From: Glebionis coronaria | Lineage: Eukaryota; Streptophyta; Magnoliopsida; Asterales; Asteraceae | Direction of reading: 5' to 3' | Length of the DNA: 64,000 nt | Assembly (NCBI GenBank): GCA_025667525.1 | Contig: CM046877.1 | Coordinates: 262,171,706 to 262,235,705 of the forward strand | Part shown: piece by piece, positions 45,145 to 55,391 of the stretch | How positions within the stretch are numbered: the first letter of the stretch is position 1 | Layout of the letters: the number at the start of each line of letters is the position of its first letter | Made by a program: the position numbers and the translations under genes | The notes under the pieces: model-generated | What the model saw: only the letters and a program-made list of their open reading frames with translations | What the model was told of the DNA's origin: nothing | Databases searched by the model: none

Positions 45145-46083
45145 TCATGGTGAATCTTCCATGTTGTTGTCATTGAATTCATCAATCTCGTTATCGTCTT
45201 TGTTTTCACTCTCGTTTTGTTCTTTATCACCAAATTTTTCTTTGGAACCTGCATCGCGTTCTTCCTCATCCTTATCACCTTTCTCAGATTCCTTAGATTT
45301 TTTGCCATCAGTACTATCACCTTTACCCTCATCACCATTCCCTTTTGCCTTGCCCTTATCAATCCAAGTACCGTCTTCATTATCATCATCGTCATCCTCA
45401 TCACTATCCTCATCCTCGTCGATCCTGTCATCCTCATCCTCATCCTCATCATCATCCTCTTCTTCCTCATTCTTATCAGAATGTTCTTCTTCCTCCTCAT
45501 CCTCATCATCATCCTCTTCTTCCTCATTCTTATCAGAATGTTCTTCTTCCTCCTCATCATCTTCCTCTTCTTCCTCATTTTCTTCCTCATCCTCGTCATT
45601 ATTATCATTTTCAGGCTCTTGACGTTTCTTTTTCTTTGAAGATTGGGGAACTTCAGTGCCTTCTAATGATGATATGTTAGAAGCTTCCAGTATAACTTTA
45701 GCAAGAGCTCTTTGCAGCTTGTGTTGAGCCTTTGTTTTCGGTGACTCAATCTTAGTTAATCGAGTCTCTAAAGTTTTCATTAACTCCAGGTCGGTAAGGC
45801 CTTTAGTTAATAGTGCTGGAATCTCCTGATATACATATGACCTAACTTCACTCTCAATGATGTTAGTCATAGAGTCATTGATGGAGTCGAGAAAGGCATT
45901 GTTTTCTGTGTCACGTGCTTCCTTTTCAGCAATGAACTTCTTATGTTGCTTTTGAAGTTCTAAGACGCTGGCGTATGTTTCGTCAAGTTTGGAGCGCTCA
46001 CGTTTCTTTGCTCTGAAGGCTTTTGTATCAGGCTTAGTGATTGATAATTGCAGACCTGTAATCAGTTTTGACTGAGCCTCCAA
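45145..46083 (-). CDS. Copia-A2 extra ORF, helical and acidic region
   Basis: 312 open codons. First half helical (SKLITGLQLSI, RERSKLDETYASVLELQKQHKKF, MKTLETRLTKIESP). A basic KKKKRQEPE run, which could be a nuclear signal, precedes about 100 residues of almost pure Asp/Glu, including two near-identical EEEHSDKNEEEEDDDEDE units (51-bp repeat, about 45450-45550). The end is Asp/Lys-rich. The Ser-rich ORF on the other strand (45119-45622) is its shadow. Confidence 0.7.
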   Translation of the reverse strand: MEAQSKLITGLQLSITKPDTKAFRAKKRERSKLDETYASVLELQKQHKKFIAEKEARDTENNAFLDSINDSMTNIIESEVRSYVYQEIPALLTKGLTDLELMKTLETRLTKIESPKTKAQHKLQRALAKVILEASNISSLEGTEVPQSSKKKKRQEPENDNNDEDEEENEEEEEDDEEEEEHSDKNEEEEDDDEDEEEEEHSDKNEEEEDDDEDEDEDDRIDEDEDSDEDDDDDNEDGTWIDKGKAKGNGDEGKGDSTDGKKSKESEKGDKDEEERDAGSKEKFGDKEQNESENKDDNEIDEFNDNNMEDSP

Positions 46084-46789
46084 CTGTCTTTAAAGGTTCT
46101 GAATGACTTCGTCATTGACAGTAAGATAGAAAGTAGATGGTACAGTCTGTTCGGATGTTGGTAGAGGTATAGAAATGATTGTTTGGGAGGTGGATGATAC
46201 TGGTTGTTCTGTGGATGGTCGAGGTGGGACCACAAGTGTTAGAGGGAGTGTAGATGATACAGGTTGTGGGGTTGTGGTTTGTACAGGTTGTTCGAGGATT
46301 GGCGGCGATGTGGGTACAAACACTTGGGCAATGGTTGGTACTGGTTGTTGGATGATCGGTGGCGGTGTGGATGCACTCACTTGGTCGGTGGTTGGTATTG
46401 GTTGTTAGATGATCGGTGGCGGTGTTGGTGCAATCTCTTGGGCGGTGGTTGGTACTGGTTGTACGGTTTTGATTGTGGGTTCAATCAGGGGGGACGGTTT
46501 TCACGACAGTACTAAATACTGGTGGTGGAGGAGGTGTTTGTTGTTAGGTAGGAAACACCGTCAGATGAGCGTCTTCTGATGCTATCATTGCTGAAGTAGT
46601 AGGAAGTGATTTACTGAGGTTGGCGTCCTTGTACATGAATGTTTCCATATCTTCTCCTCCACCTCCTAAATATTGGTCGTCATAATCATAGTTGATAAAA
46701 TCATGTACGAAATCATCATCTTGGTTTGTTTGGACTGTGGTTCTTTGCTCTAGTCTGAAATCTTGTTCTTCTTCATTAGTTGAATTGTA
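46084..46789 (-). pseudogene. Copia-A2 extra ORF, N-terminal Pro-rich part
   Basis: From the Copia-B2 junction: STNEEEQDFRLEQRT, an Asp/Tyr-rich piece, then a Pro-rich region with about three copies of a 20-residue unit TPPPIIQQPVPTIAQ (60-63 bp, about 46310-46470), and QPVSSTLPLTLVVP. A stop at 46546-46544, a frameshift near 46490 and a stop (NL*RQL) at about 46091 interrupt it. Confidence 0.6.
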
Positions 46790-47306
46790 TGTTGATCCCA
46801 AACTTAGATCGATTTAGCTTTATGTATACGAGATTAGATCAAGTAATACACTTAGAGAAACCTTTGTATATTCTTATGAATCTAAGTGTTATGCGGAATT
46901 TAACACTTAAACAAGAACACACAATGATATAAACAAACTTTCACTTTGATTAATGATATCAAACTTGCTTACAATGAAAGTAGTTTACGAATGAAAACTT
47001 ATATGAAACATTAACCTAAAGGTCTTCTTTTATAGACATAAGAAGCCTTGTACAATAATCTACGTATCAACTATTCTAGGTAAAGATAAATATAGAAAAT
47101 ACATTGTTGTTCCTATCTTTACTAGAAGTAATCTATAATACAATAAACGCGTAGAGTATATCTTCCCATCAGTGCTTGTCTTCAATGTGTCAACGCTTGA
47201 CTTTATCTTGTCAACGCTTGAGCTGTCAGCGCTTGTTTTGTTCTTGTCAACGCTTGTTTTACTCTTGTCAGCGCTCAAGTAATCTGGCCTTAATTTATTC
47301 CCAACA
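46790..47306 (-). repeat. Copia-B2 3' LTR (517 bp)
   Basis: On the element strand TGTTGGGAATAAATTAAGG to TTGGGATCAACA, clearly related to the Copia-B1 LTRs at both ends and around the TATA box. At 47180-47280 there are six or seven GCGYTGACA words in element sense. Confidence 0.9.
47019..47049 (-). promoter_or_regulatory. Copia-B2 TATA box inside an inverted repeat
   Basis: On the element strand AAGGCTTCTT, then CTATAAAAG, then AAGAAGACCTT. In Copia-B1 the arms read CTCC/GGAG where this copy has CTTC/GAAG, a paired C-G to T-A change. Confidence 0.6.
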
Positions 47307-47322
47307 ATGCTCCCCTAAACTT
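47307..47322 (-). other. Copia-B2 polypurine tract
   Basis: AAGTTTAGGGGAGCAT on the element strand directly before the 3' LTR. It matches Copia-B1 except near the end. Confidence 0.85.
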
Positions 47323-47414
47323 GATATCCACTCTTATGATCAAGTTTCTGAATAAGCATTAAGGACTAGGAGGAATCTTACAAACCTTCTCATATTGGTA
47401 ATGAATAAATCTGA

Positions 47415-49239
47415 TCAATTTTTTTGCCACGTCACTTGAATAATCAATCTCCATTGAAGACCACTGAGGTCATCTTCAAGATCCTTCCAAATAGCAGGAT
47501 CCTCATCTCTTGGTCCACACATTCTTTTGAATGTGGACCACAGTTTTATTCCATTAGCTGAAGTTGGTGCTTCAGCCTCATACTTGGTCTCTAGCAATCT
47601 CCATAGATCAACCAAGTCTTCTCTATCACAACTTGCAAACAAAGATATGAGAGTGGTAAAAGTGTGTACCTCTTTACCATATCTGCCAATTTTCCAAAAC
47701 CCACATTCATCTTCTTTATAGCTCACAATTGGGTTTCTGGAATCTAATGGTAACACTTGCACCATATCTGAAGCTTCTAATGGTGAGAGCTTGAGGCTCT
47801 TTCTTATGACAGCTTCACTTGGATATAGTGGATCCATATCTTTGGGAAACTCAAGAGAAATTCCCTTTTTCACTGGTCTGGGAACAAACATAGCTTTCTT
47901 GAGCTCCATTTCTTCTGCAAGTTCTTCCTTTCTTTCATCAGAAAGAAGTCTGAGAGTGTTTGCTTCCTGCACTCTCACCCAAATGGGATAAGCCTTGCAT
48001 TCCAACTCATCAAATGTCAATGCCCTCAACTTCTGGTAAGTCCATCCAACTCCATGACATCTGAGCAACATGCAGTATAGCTCCCTTCTCTCCCTTTTTC
48101 AATTCTGAGAGAATATTGCTTGCCTTGTGTTTCAAAATTACCTGGCAATCCTTCTGAACTCTGAGGAGAATCTCCAAACCCCATATTTGATCTGAAATGG
48201 TCAAGTCTGGATTCTCCATACATCTTTCTTCCCAAGCATTGTACATTTGAACCACCTCTGGCATGTCAAAGTCAACCTGCAATTTCAACTCTCTCAACTT
48301 CTCCTTAGCCAACTCATTTCTATACTCAAGTCTTTCTGGTTCTATAATCATCACACTTGAGTCTGAGCTAGCTCCATCACTTCCTTCTTCTGAAGTCACA
48401 ACAAATGGTGACTCTTTCACCTCCTTTATATCTTGTTCCATGATTTGTGCAGCCAATCTTCTATCAAATTCAACTTGAGCTGCATCCTTTGGAACAATCT
48501 CTTCTACCATAATTCCCTTACCCTTATCTGATGGTGCAATGGTTGGTAAGGTAGATGGTGATACCTATGTAGAAACCTCCTTGATGATAGATGATGACTG
48601 GGATACATCACCTTCATGTGCAGGTCTGTCAACGCCCAATTCTGTTCTATCAGCGCCCAAAATATTTCTATCAGCGTCCAAATTCTCCTTGTCAACGCCC
48701 AAATATCCTGCCTCAGCGCCTTTTGTAACTTCTTCCAACATGGCTGTAAATGATAAATTCAAGTTGGTAGGAGAAACTAAGGACGTATCAAAACATGTTT
48801 GTTTCTTCAAAGTTGTAAGGGCCTCAGCAACATCCAAAGATTGACCATCATGGCTGCCCTTATCACTCAGATTTATTGGATCTTCCTCCCCTTTGGAAGA
48901 TTCCTCCATACCCCTCCTTGCACTAGCACTCTCCAAAACAACAATCCTCTCCCTCAATTGCTTGAGTTCAAGGCCTTGTGAGCTGACAACCTGTACTAAG
49001 TCTGCATTTTGCTTTTACAAGCTCATGCAGACTGCCGTCAATTCCATAAGAGTCATTGGTTCCAGTCTGCCCTCTTCTAAAATGGGGATTTGACCTCCCA
49101 AGTTAGATTCATTGGGCAAGGATGAGGACTTAATGATGGTGGGACTGCCTTGGCCAGCTTCTAAGCCAGAACCAATAGTCCCAGCCTCATCCAGGGCACC
49201 AGCCACACTTGTGGTGGTGGTTCTCTCTGCTACATGGCT
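47415..49239 (-). pseudogene. Copia-B2 extra ORF, C-terminal part
   Basis: Continues the extra ORF after the Copia-A3 insertion: SHVAERTTTTSVAGAL, EPMTLMELTAVCMSL*KQNADLVQVV, a stretch GVDKENLDADRNILGADRTELGVDR encoded by the GCTGAC motif, DFDMPEVVQMYNAWEER, and (after a frameshift at about 48050) LTFDELECKAYPIWVRVQEAN, DERKEELAEEMELKKAMFVPRP, DREDLVDLWRLLETKYEA. Stops near 49014 and 48562 sit at likely Gln codons. Mostly helical and charged. I know of no function. It is in the position of the envelope-like ORF of some Copia elements, but shows no signal peptide or clear membrane segment. Confidence 0.7.
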
Positions 49240-49244
49240 AGGAC
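49240..49244. other. Target-site duplication aggac, left copy
   Basis: AGGAC at 49240-49244 and 55392-55396. Collapsing it restores the reading frame of the Copia-B2 extra ORF (...SGGP followed by SHVAER...), which confirms both borders of Copia-A3. Confidence 0.88.
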
Positions 49245-49528
49245 TGTAGGTCCTCGAGATCCTTGGATTATCCTTGTGTTGTGATTATCTAAAGAGATAG
49301 AAAGATTGATGAAGATGTAGAGAGAGAAACTAGAGAAAGGTTGGAGAGAATAAAGAAGGATTAGATTAAGTGTGTGTGAAATGAGAATGACCAACCCCTC
49401 CTAACATGCTAGGAGGGGGTATATATAGCACACCCTACATGTGGGCTATATGGGCTATATTGGATCACGAGCCCAATATCATTGGAGTGACCGATCCTTT
49501 CTAAATACGTAAAAACGTATTTCCAACA
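49245..49528 (-). repeat. Copia-A3 3' LTR (284 bp)
   Basis: Plus-strand TGTAGGTCCTCGAG to TTCCAACA. Inverted repeat CCCCTCCTA (49395-49403) / TAGGAGGGG (49410-49418) beside TATATATA (49420-49427). The unique middle differs from Copia-A1 and A2. Confidence 0.92.
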
Positions 49529-49660
49529 ATCTCCCCCTAAGGGAGGTCATTCCAAGTTACAATGTCCTAAATAGTCTATAGCTCATGATCTATGCTAATA
49601 ATGATGTGACCGAGACTTTCCTTGGAAAAACGTATTTCCAACAATCTCCCCCAAAGGAAG
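49529..49660 (-). other. Polypurine tract and a second LTR-start/polypurine copy
   Basis: The polypurine tract AGGGGGAGAT at 49538-49529 abuts the LTR. About 115 bp further inside, the sequence aaaacgtatttccaaca with another polypurine tract (49660-49644) repeats the LTR start junction. Between them lies LTR-like sequence (gtgaccgagactttcc, compare gagtgaccgatcctttc). Confidence 0.75.
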
Positions 49661-52080
49661 GTCACACCATTTTACAAAAATCTTAAACCTAGCATACTAT
49701 GCTTGAGTCTTCGATCTTGTTCTTGTGAATATTATTGATGAGATCTTTGACTTTGGTCTTGAGCATGTGTCCTTGCTTTGACCTTGTGCATTCATCACTT
49801 GTGATATTTGCCTCCTCGTGACTTCATGTTCCACACAATTATACTTTTTAAAAATTCTTGAAAGCTTCAGAGTTTGATACAGCGGAAGACTTGACTTTTA
49901 GACTTTCTTGAATCTGATGAGGTATTAAGTGCATAAAGTATAAGCATGCGGGAACGACTTCTTCTTGGATCCCGCAACGCCACCGTCTTCAAATGCCGCA
50001 AGATAAGTAGACACGAAAGAAATGGCTTTGAACATTTCATTCTAAATCGGTAGCATTTTACCTCCGGTCGGTGAAGACCGTTGGACGATATTAGATATCG
50101 TACCCGTGACGGATAGTTTCAATTAAGTAACTCCCTGACAGGATTTCGCGGGTAAACCCGTTCTCTTTATTCGACCGTCCAAAGCTGACTGCGAACATAA
50201 AGAGTGAATCATTTGGATAATAATATCCGCATGATTTGAAGCCGTCAATTCATGTTCCTGGAACAAGTGAAATTCAATTAAGAACCGCACCATCGTTGCT
50301 TTCTAGTTGTCACAAGCTTGATTCGTATAGAATCTTGCAAGTTACCTACCAAGTGCTGTTTGAGGTTAACACTAGAAGGATTTCCACTCATCACTGTGAA
50401 CACTAAGGTATCACTCTGAGTGTTCTGGCAAGATCACTGAGATATTGCGTAGAGGCCTGGAACGTGTTTAAATTCAGTTAAGAATTAAACAGCTGTTGCT
50501 TTCCAGTTATCACAAGTTTGATTCATAAAGAATCGCACAAGTCACCTACCATGAGCTTTTTGATATTCGCTCAAGAAGGATTTCCATCTTCATTGTAAAT
50601 ACTTTCGTATTACTCGGATGTTCAGGCAAGATCATGAAGATTTTGTGTAGGACTCTTAAGATCTTTCTTACTTTTCACAGTGTATGAAGAAGCAAGGAAT
50701 TATGAAAGTGTGTCCTAATGAGATATTTAATGATCTCAAATGGCTCTAGACTCGATCGTGCATTTTGGATTTTAGTGATCGGAGGCTAGAGAAGAGTGCC
50801 ACCATTTCAATACCAATTTATTCGGAGTGAATAAATTAATAGTTAATGTGTTGTCTCCGTGTGATTAAAACAAATATCTTTTAAGAGATATCTGAGTTAG
50901 TTGGGATGGGTTGTGCCTTGCATCACTGGGTCCATGATGTTTGTCTTCAATATCAAGAATCATTAAATAATGATCTTAATAGCATATGTATTGACCCGGT
51001 TTCTACCTAAGTTGAAAGGAGGGCTTATTTCTTTACACCCTTTATCTTTACAATTCTTTTTAATTCTTCAACCCCTTCAATGCTTACCAATACGTCATCA
51101 CTAGCACCTTGTTGTGATTGTTCTAGTGCTAACTTAAGTACTTGGTCGGCATTCAGCTACGTTCACAATCTTTCTCCATCTTTCCTAAGGACTACTATCT
51201 CTAGCTATGGAATGTCCTTGGGAAGATTCCTCCGGTTCTGGAAGAATCATAGGAGTTAACCTATCCTACCATCCTTATGTCACCACAATCTTCATCGTCG
51301 TGAAATAAATAGGTTTTGGGTAAGTATAAATCACCATGAAATCCATTTTTGATATGCAAATCCATTTTGCTCCCCCTTAACATATGCCACGATATTCGAA
51401 AACATTTCGCACATGTCGGGATGAGCCAGCACATTAAGTCAAACTATTTGTGATAATATCTCATATTAAATCACATTTTCTCCCCCATATTAAAAATATT
51501 AACCCAATCGATGTTTTTAATATCAATTGATTTAATAGCATTTTAAGAAAATTTGGGAAGAAAAAATGCAAAGCCAATTATCTACATGAATTACACAAGC
51601 TCCCCCTCAAATTAATGAGGGTGTACTTGAAGCGTAAATTAAATACCTTGTAAACACAAGTGTAAGGTATTTATCACGTGCAAAGATCATTTATGATAAT
51701 GAATTCACAATATTAGCAATTTATGAGGTTGGAACTGAATAATGGAGAACATCATATGAAAGAAGCACATGGTTCTTGTTCACGAATGTTGGTCGCCTCA
51801 TCACATCTGAAGTTATCTCTTGACTCCATGTGTATGATTGATATCGTTGTCTTGACACCAATATGTGAACTTGTCACTCTCGGCATCAAGGATTCTGAAT
51901 GCTGGACAATTGCTCCCCCTCAATTGTTGACACGTGCTTAATTGAAAGAGTTGTAGTCACCGTTTGAGTAGTCGCATCGTTGAGTATGCAGATATCAATT
52001 GTAAATTGCTACGGTTGGTGGAGATGATAACTTCATAAAAACAAGATTTCTCTTATTTTAACAAATAAATGCACTGACAC
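49661..52080 (-). other. Copia-A3 3' noncoding region, first part
   Basis: Noncoding and similar to Copia-A1 and A2, including the tandemly duplicated ~200-bp block with hairpins GATTC/GAATC at 50320-50334 and again at 50520-50534, and GTTTAA/TTAAAC near 50465-50490. A 72-codon plus-strand ORF at 51723-51941 is considered chance. Confidence 0.6.
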
Positions 52081-52098
52081 GTACATATATCCGTGTTA

Positions 52099-52365
52099 GA
52101 TTGTGTTATAAAGTAAACACAATCCCTTACATGGTTGTAAAGTAAACCATGCCCGAGAAAATTAATTCCCGTTGTTGAGTCAAAGCTTTCCGGTGAAATG
52201 CTTGACTTGAGTATGAAAAGCGGGTTACTATCTAAAATAATAGCAAACCATTTTGAGCATGTTTTAAAAGTTTGAACTTCTGCTCGAACTTTATTTACAA
52301 TCCCGTGTCATTATTGAATGAAATTTCTAGTATCGTAAATATTATCGATTCTAGAAGACATGCTC
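52099..52365 (-). other. Hairpin cluster, counterpart of Copia-A1 16490-16752
   Basis: GATTGTGTT/AACACAATC (52099-52124, loop ataaagta), CATGGTT/AACCATG (52130-52151, loop gtaaagta), an imperfect stem at about 52217-52249, and the long-range GAGCATGT (52255-52262) / ACATGCTC (52358-52365). Confidence 0.65.
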
Positions 52366-52465
52366 TTTTTATCAAAACATTTTTTAACACATAATTTTGA
52401 AAGATTTAGAAAAACCTTTTTTAGAAATTCTCGAAAAATTGTGTTCAATGTTTTAAAAACCAATT

Positions 52466-52975
52466 ACTTGAGCTTAAGATGTTGAATATCTTACAAAACG
52501 AGCTCAAGTCCGAGAAGTTGTAAACTTCCCGTTGTTAAGGATAAGTTTATCATCGGCGACAAACTTTCCTTGTACCTAAAGAACGAGTCCTAAGTTGACA
52601 TTAACTTAGAAGTCGTTTTCATGAGCTTGAAAAACTTTGAATGTTTTAACGTAAAGCTCATGACCGAGAAAGATGAATTTCTCGTTATGAGGTAAAGTTC
52701 TCTTATTTAAAAGATACGCTTTCCTTTCTGAGCTTAAAACTTGGAATGTTTTAATACAAGCTCATGACCGAGAAAAATTAATTTCTCGTTTCGAGGATAA
52801 GTTATCTTTAAAGATAAGCTTTCCTAAAAATGAAGTTCGAGTTACAGTCTGATATTTAACTTTAAATCATTGTGCATGAGCTTAAAAACTTTGAATGATT
52901 TTAATATTAGCTCATGCCCGAGAAAAATTAATTTCTCGTTGTAAGGATAAGTTTATCATCGGCGATAAACTTTCA
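52466..52975 (-). repeat. Four tandem modules of hairpins in Copia-A3
   Basis: Each module (starting at 52466, 52620, 52729 and 52874) has an outer stem such as ACTTGAGCT/AGCTCAAGT or CATGAGCTT/AAGCTCATG, then a hairpin of the type CGAGAAA/TTTCTCG (GAAGTT/AACTTC in the first), and in modules 1, 3 and 4 a hairpin of the type AAGTTTATC/GATAAACTT. Arms vary between modules but remain complementary. Confidence 0.65.
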
Positions 52976-53035
52976 TTTCTTTGATGAACGAGTTACAGTC
53001 TGTGATGTGACTATAAGTCCTGATGCACTGTAAGC

Positions 53036-54463
53036 TTAACTGGAAATCCCCTGAGACACTTGTTTCTTAGATATCAGCTTCTTTAGCAACCAAACTCCGA
53101 GAGTGTCCTTAATTGAGTGGTATACAATGATTGGACCGCTTCTTTCTTTTGGAACATTCTCTTTGGTACCTGCATTCTCATTAGGATTTTGCATTCTTTG
53201 ATATGGGTTAGCGATATCTATCTTAGAAGCAAGTGGGGGTTCACAATTTTCTTTTCTTGTGCTAGAGGTGACCTGAAGAGAGGATTCACTTGTCTTAGCT
53301 GGCAAACGTTTCCTTTTATAGAAAACCTTAAGTTCAGGCTTAAGTGATGTATCCTCCTTTTCAATTTCCTCCCTAGTAGTCTTAGTAGAATCAGAGACTA
53401 TCCTAGTTAAAGGGCACTCGTTTCCTACAAGAGTGAAAGTTCTACCAGTGGGGCGCCACATTTTACCAATGGGTTTGATTTTAGCAATCCACTGGGATTT
53501 AAGTCTAGCACGGGAGTTCACCTCATTAAGTAATTTTTTGATACAAGAATCATGATTGGCTTTAAAGACACATTTCCTACATGTTTTCCAAGTAGCATAT
53601 TTAATGTCCGAGTAAGATCTAGAATTCCTAGATGATTGATTGATGCTCCTAGGAAGTGACATGCTACGGTTAGCAGTGTTGGGTAAACTAGAAGGCATCT
53701 GACTAGGTTTAAAATTCCTATCTCTTACTTTTGTCTTCTGAATAGTTTCCCTTAGACCAAATTTATGGCGAACATCATTTGAACTAGTTCGAGACGTGTT
53801 CTTTAGACTATGTCTAGGGAGGCTAGATGCAATCATGTGATTAGGTGTTGCAAAAGCTGTTTTAGTCACATTGGGCCTAGATAGTGGAGTGACTGGTCTA
53901 GAAAGATGAACCATATCAACTTGGGAGGCAAACCGCGGTCTCAAGGATTTTGGTCGCTCAGATCTAAATGCAGTCGGTTGTCTAACAGACTGAATTTGAG
54001 GCGGTTTCCCCAAGATTGATGGTTTTTCAAGCTTAGTATCCACACTAGTTCCTTTAGTTTTCCTTAATTCATTTTTCAACGCAGCTATAGCAAAAACCTT
54101 TTCCTGAACCTGGGCCTTTAAATTCTCATTATCTTTAAGCAATTTATCTTGGGATGCCAACTTATATTCTAGCAAAGTAATTTGTTTCACAAAATTATCT
54201 TTTTCAGCTTTAGATTGAATTTTTTGATTTAATTTTCTTTCAAGAACAACGTTTGAATTTTCAAGTTTTTCAAAATACTTTTCAAATTTATCCGTTTTCT
54301 TCGAAAATTCAATTTTGGCATCCTCAAGAGCTTTAGCTTGCTGAGCTAAAATCGTTTCAAGCTCTTTAATCTTAGAATCAGAATCGGTTATAGAAGCAGT
54401 CATAAAGCATTTATCATGATGAACTATAGCATTCTGAACAATTTCTCCCCCATTTTGACTCAC
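53036..54463 (-). CDS. Copia-A3 gag, coiled-coil and basic C-terminal part
   Basis: 475 codons, open. Residues about 30-150 form a long coiled coil (IKELETILAQQAKALEDAKIEF, LVKQ-type heptads, LKAQVQEKVFAIAALKNELRK). Then a Ser/Arg/Pro-rich basic region and CRKCVFKANHDSC with WRPTGRTFTLVGNECPL, the block shared with Copia-A1 30008-30349. Ends VSQGISS and TAA-type stop directly before the 3' noncoding region, so no pol follows. The upstream gag part is in another frame because of a one-base indel near 54515. Confidence 0.82.
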   Translation of the reverse strand: MSQNGGEIVQNAIVHHDKCFMTASITDSDSKIKELETILAQQAKALEDAKIEFSKKTDKFEKYFEKLENSNVVLERKLNQKIQSKAEKDNFVKQITLLEYKLASQDKLLKDNENLKAQVQEKVFAIAALKNELRKTKGTSVDTKLEKPSILGKPPQIQSVRQPTAFRSERPKSLRPRFASQVDMVHLSRPVTPLSRPNVTKTAFATPNHMIASSLPRHSLKNTSRTSSNDVRHKFGLRETIQKTKVRDRNFKPSQMPSSLPNTANRSMSLPRSINQSSRNSRSYSDIKYATWKTCRKCVFKANHDSCIKKLLNEVNSRARLKSQWIAKIKPIGKMWRPTGRTFTLVGNECPLTRIVSDSTKTTREEIEKEDTSLKPELKVFYKRKRLPAKTSESSLQVTSSTRKENCEPPLASKIDIANPYQRMQNPNENAGTKENVPKERSGPIIVYHSIKDTLGVWLLKKLISKKQVSQGISS

Positions 54464-55212
54464 ATCGGATGAATCTGAAGTGGTAAAACTATCACCCTTT
54501 TCATCCCATGTTTGTCATAATTAGGTTCGGAATGCTCAACATGCGGTAGTTCATCGGCATCGACATCATATACCACATTCCTTTGTACCGTATTTGTAGA
54601 CTCTTTGTCAGATACGGGTATGGTGTCATCAATCCCTGACATGCTGCTTGTATCATGTTGTCCTCCTGATTCAATGCTCTTGCCATCGTTAGGCTCCAAG
54701 TTGTCAACCGTATGACAATTCTCCTCTTGCATCTGCATCACAGATTCTTGCACTCCATTATCATACACTTGTTGAAGTCTGGATCTTTCATAAATCGAAG
54801 ACGAAACCGATGTCATAAATTTCAACAGTTTATCACGGAAATCTTTAACCTCGTTCTGTGTGTATTGAAAAAATGACCGGCATATATCTGAATTGTCAGA
54901 CTTGATGATATTTAATTGGAGGAAAGGCGTGAGTTGTGTCACTAGAGCTTGATATGCAGATGCTGATGCAGAGTGATTAAAGTCTTCTTTGTGAAGTTGC
55001 TCAGCTAGTTGGTTCAAGTTGAGGAACATTGAATCGATGAATATATAACGATCTTGACCGAATAGTTTCCGAAATTCGCTTCCTCCTTGAAACCAAGAAA
55101 TGGCCACTAGATGAGACTAGAGTAGTCGAAAAGAAGTTATACCACTTTCTCTAGCTGTGTTTTGCATGAGATACAATTCTCCCTCTTGAGATGTTGAATT
55201 AAGCGATTCCAT
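54460..55212 (-). pseudogene. Copia-A3 gag, N-terminal part
   Basis: Likely starts MESLNSTSQEGELY at 55212, with a TAG at about 55117 (FRLL*SHLVAISWF) interrupting it, then 215 open codons: FLNLNQLAEQLHKEDF, SFFQYTQNEVKDFRDKLLKFM, SSSIYERSRLQQVYDNG. The last residues (MKRVIVLPL) are in the wrong frame. The overlap with the next ORF is a frameshift, not a real junction. Confidence 0.7.
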
Positions 55213-55391
55213 TGAAAATCGATGATTTATGAAGGTAAAGATTACTTGTCGATCGATCAATGAAAGAAGGTTAAAGTGTTTGTCCTTGTTGATTAAATTC
55301 CTTGAGTATTGAAGAAAATTGATTGAATCCCCTAAATAATTGTTCTCAATAAACCAAAAAATTCTAAGACAAAATTACACACGATTCCACA
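55213..55391 (-). other. Copia-A3 leader and abnormal 5' end
   Basis: Only about 180 bp between the gag start and the TSD. The last bases TGTGGAA resemble the LTR start TGTTGGAAA for a few positions and then diverge. No primer-binding site is present. Confidence 0.6.

Larger units (their letters stand above)
49245..55391 (-). mobile_element. Copia-A3, gag-only element without a 5' LTR
   Basis: A 6.1-kb insertion with an exact AGGAC TSD. It has a 3' LTR, polypurine tract, 3.5-kb structured 3' noncoding region and a gag of about 725 codons, but no protease, integrase, RT or RNase H. At the 5' end (55391) it starts TGTGGAATCG and runs within 180 bp into gag, so the 5' LTR and primer-binding site are missing. 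Confidence 0.85.

Noticed and set aside
45119..45680. Plus-strand Ser-rich, Leu/Ile-rich and His/Pro-rich ORFs
   Set aside because: They are antisense shadows of the acidic Asp/Glu repeat in the Copia-A2 extra ORF.
51723..51941. 72-codon plus-strand ORF in Copia-A3 noncoding DNA
   Set aside because: Isolated, no recognisable motif, antisense to the element, and absent from the related copies.
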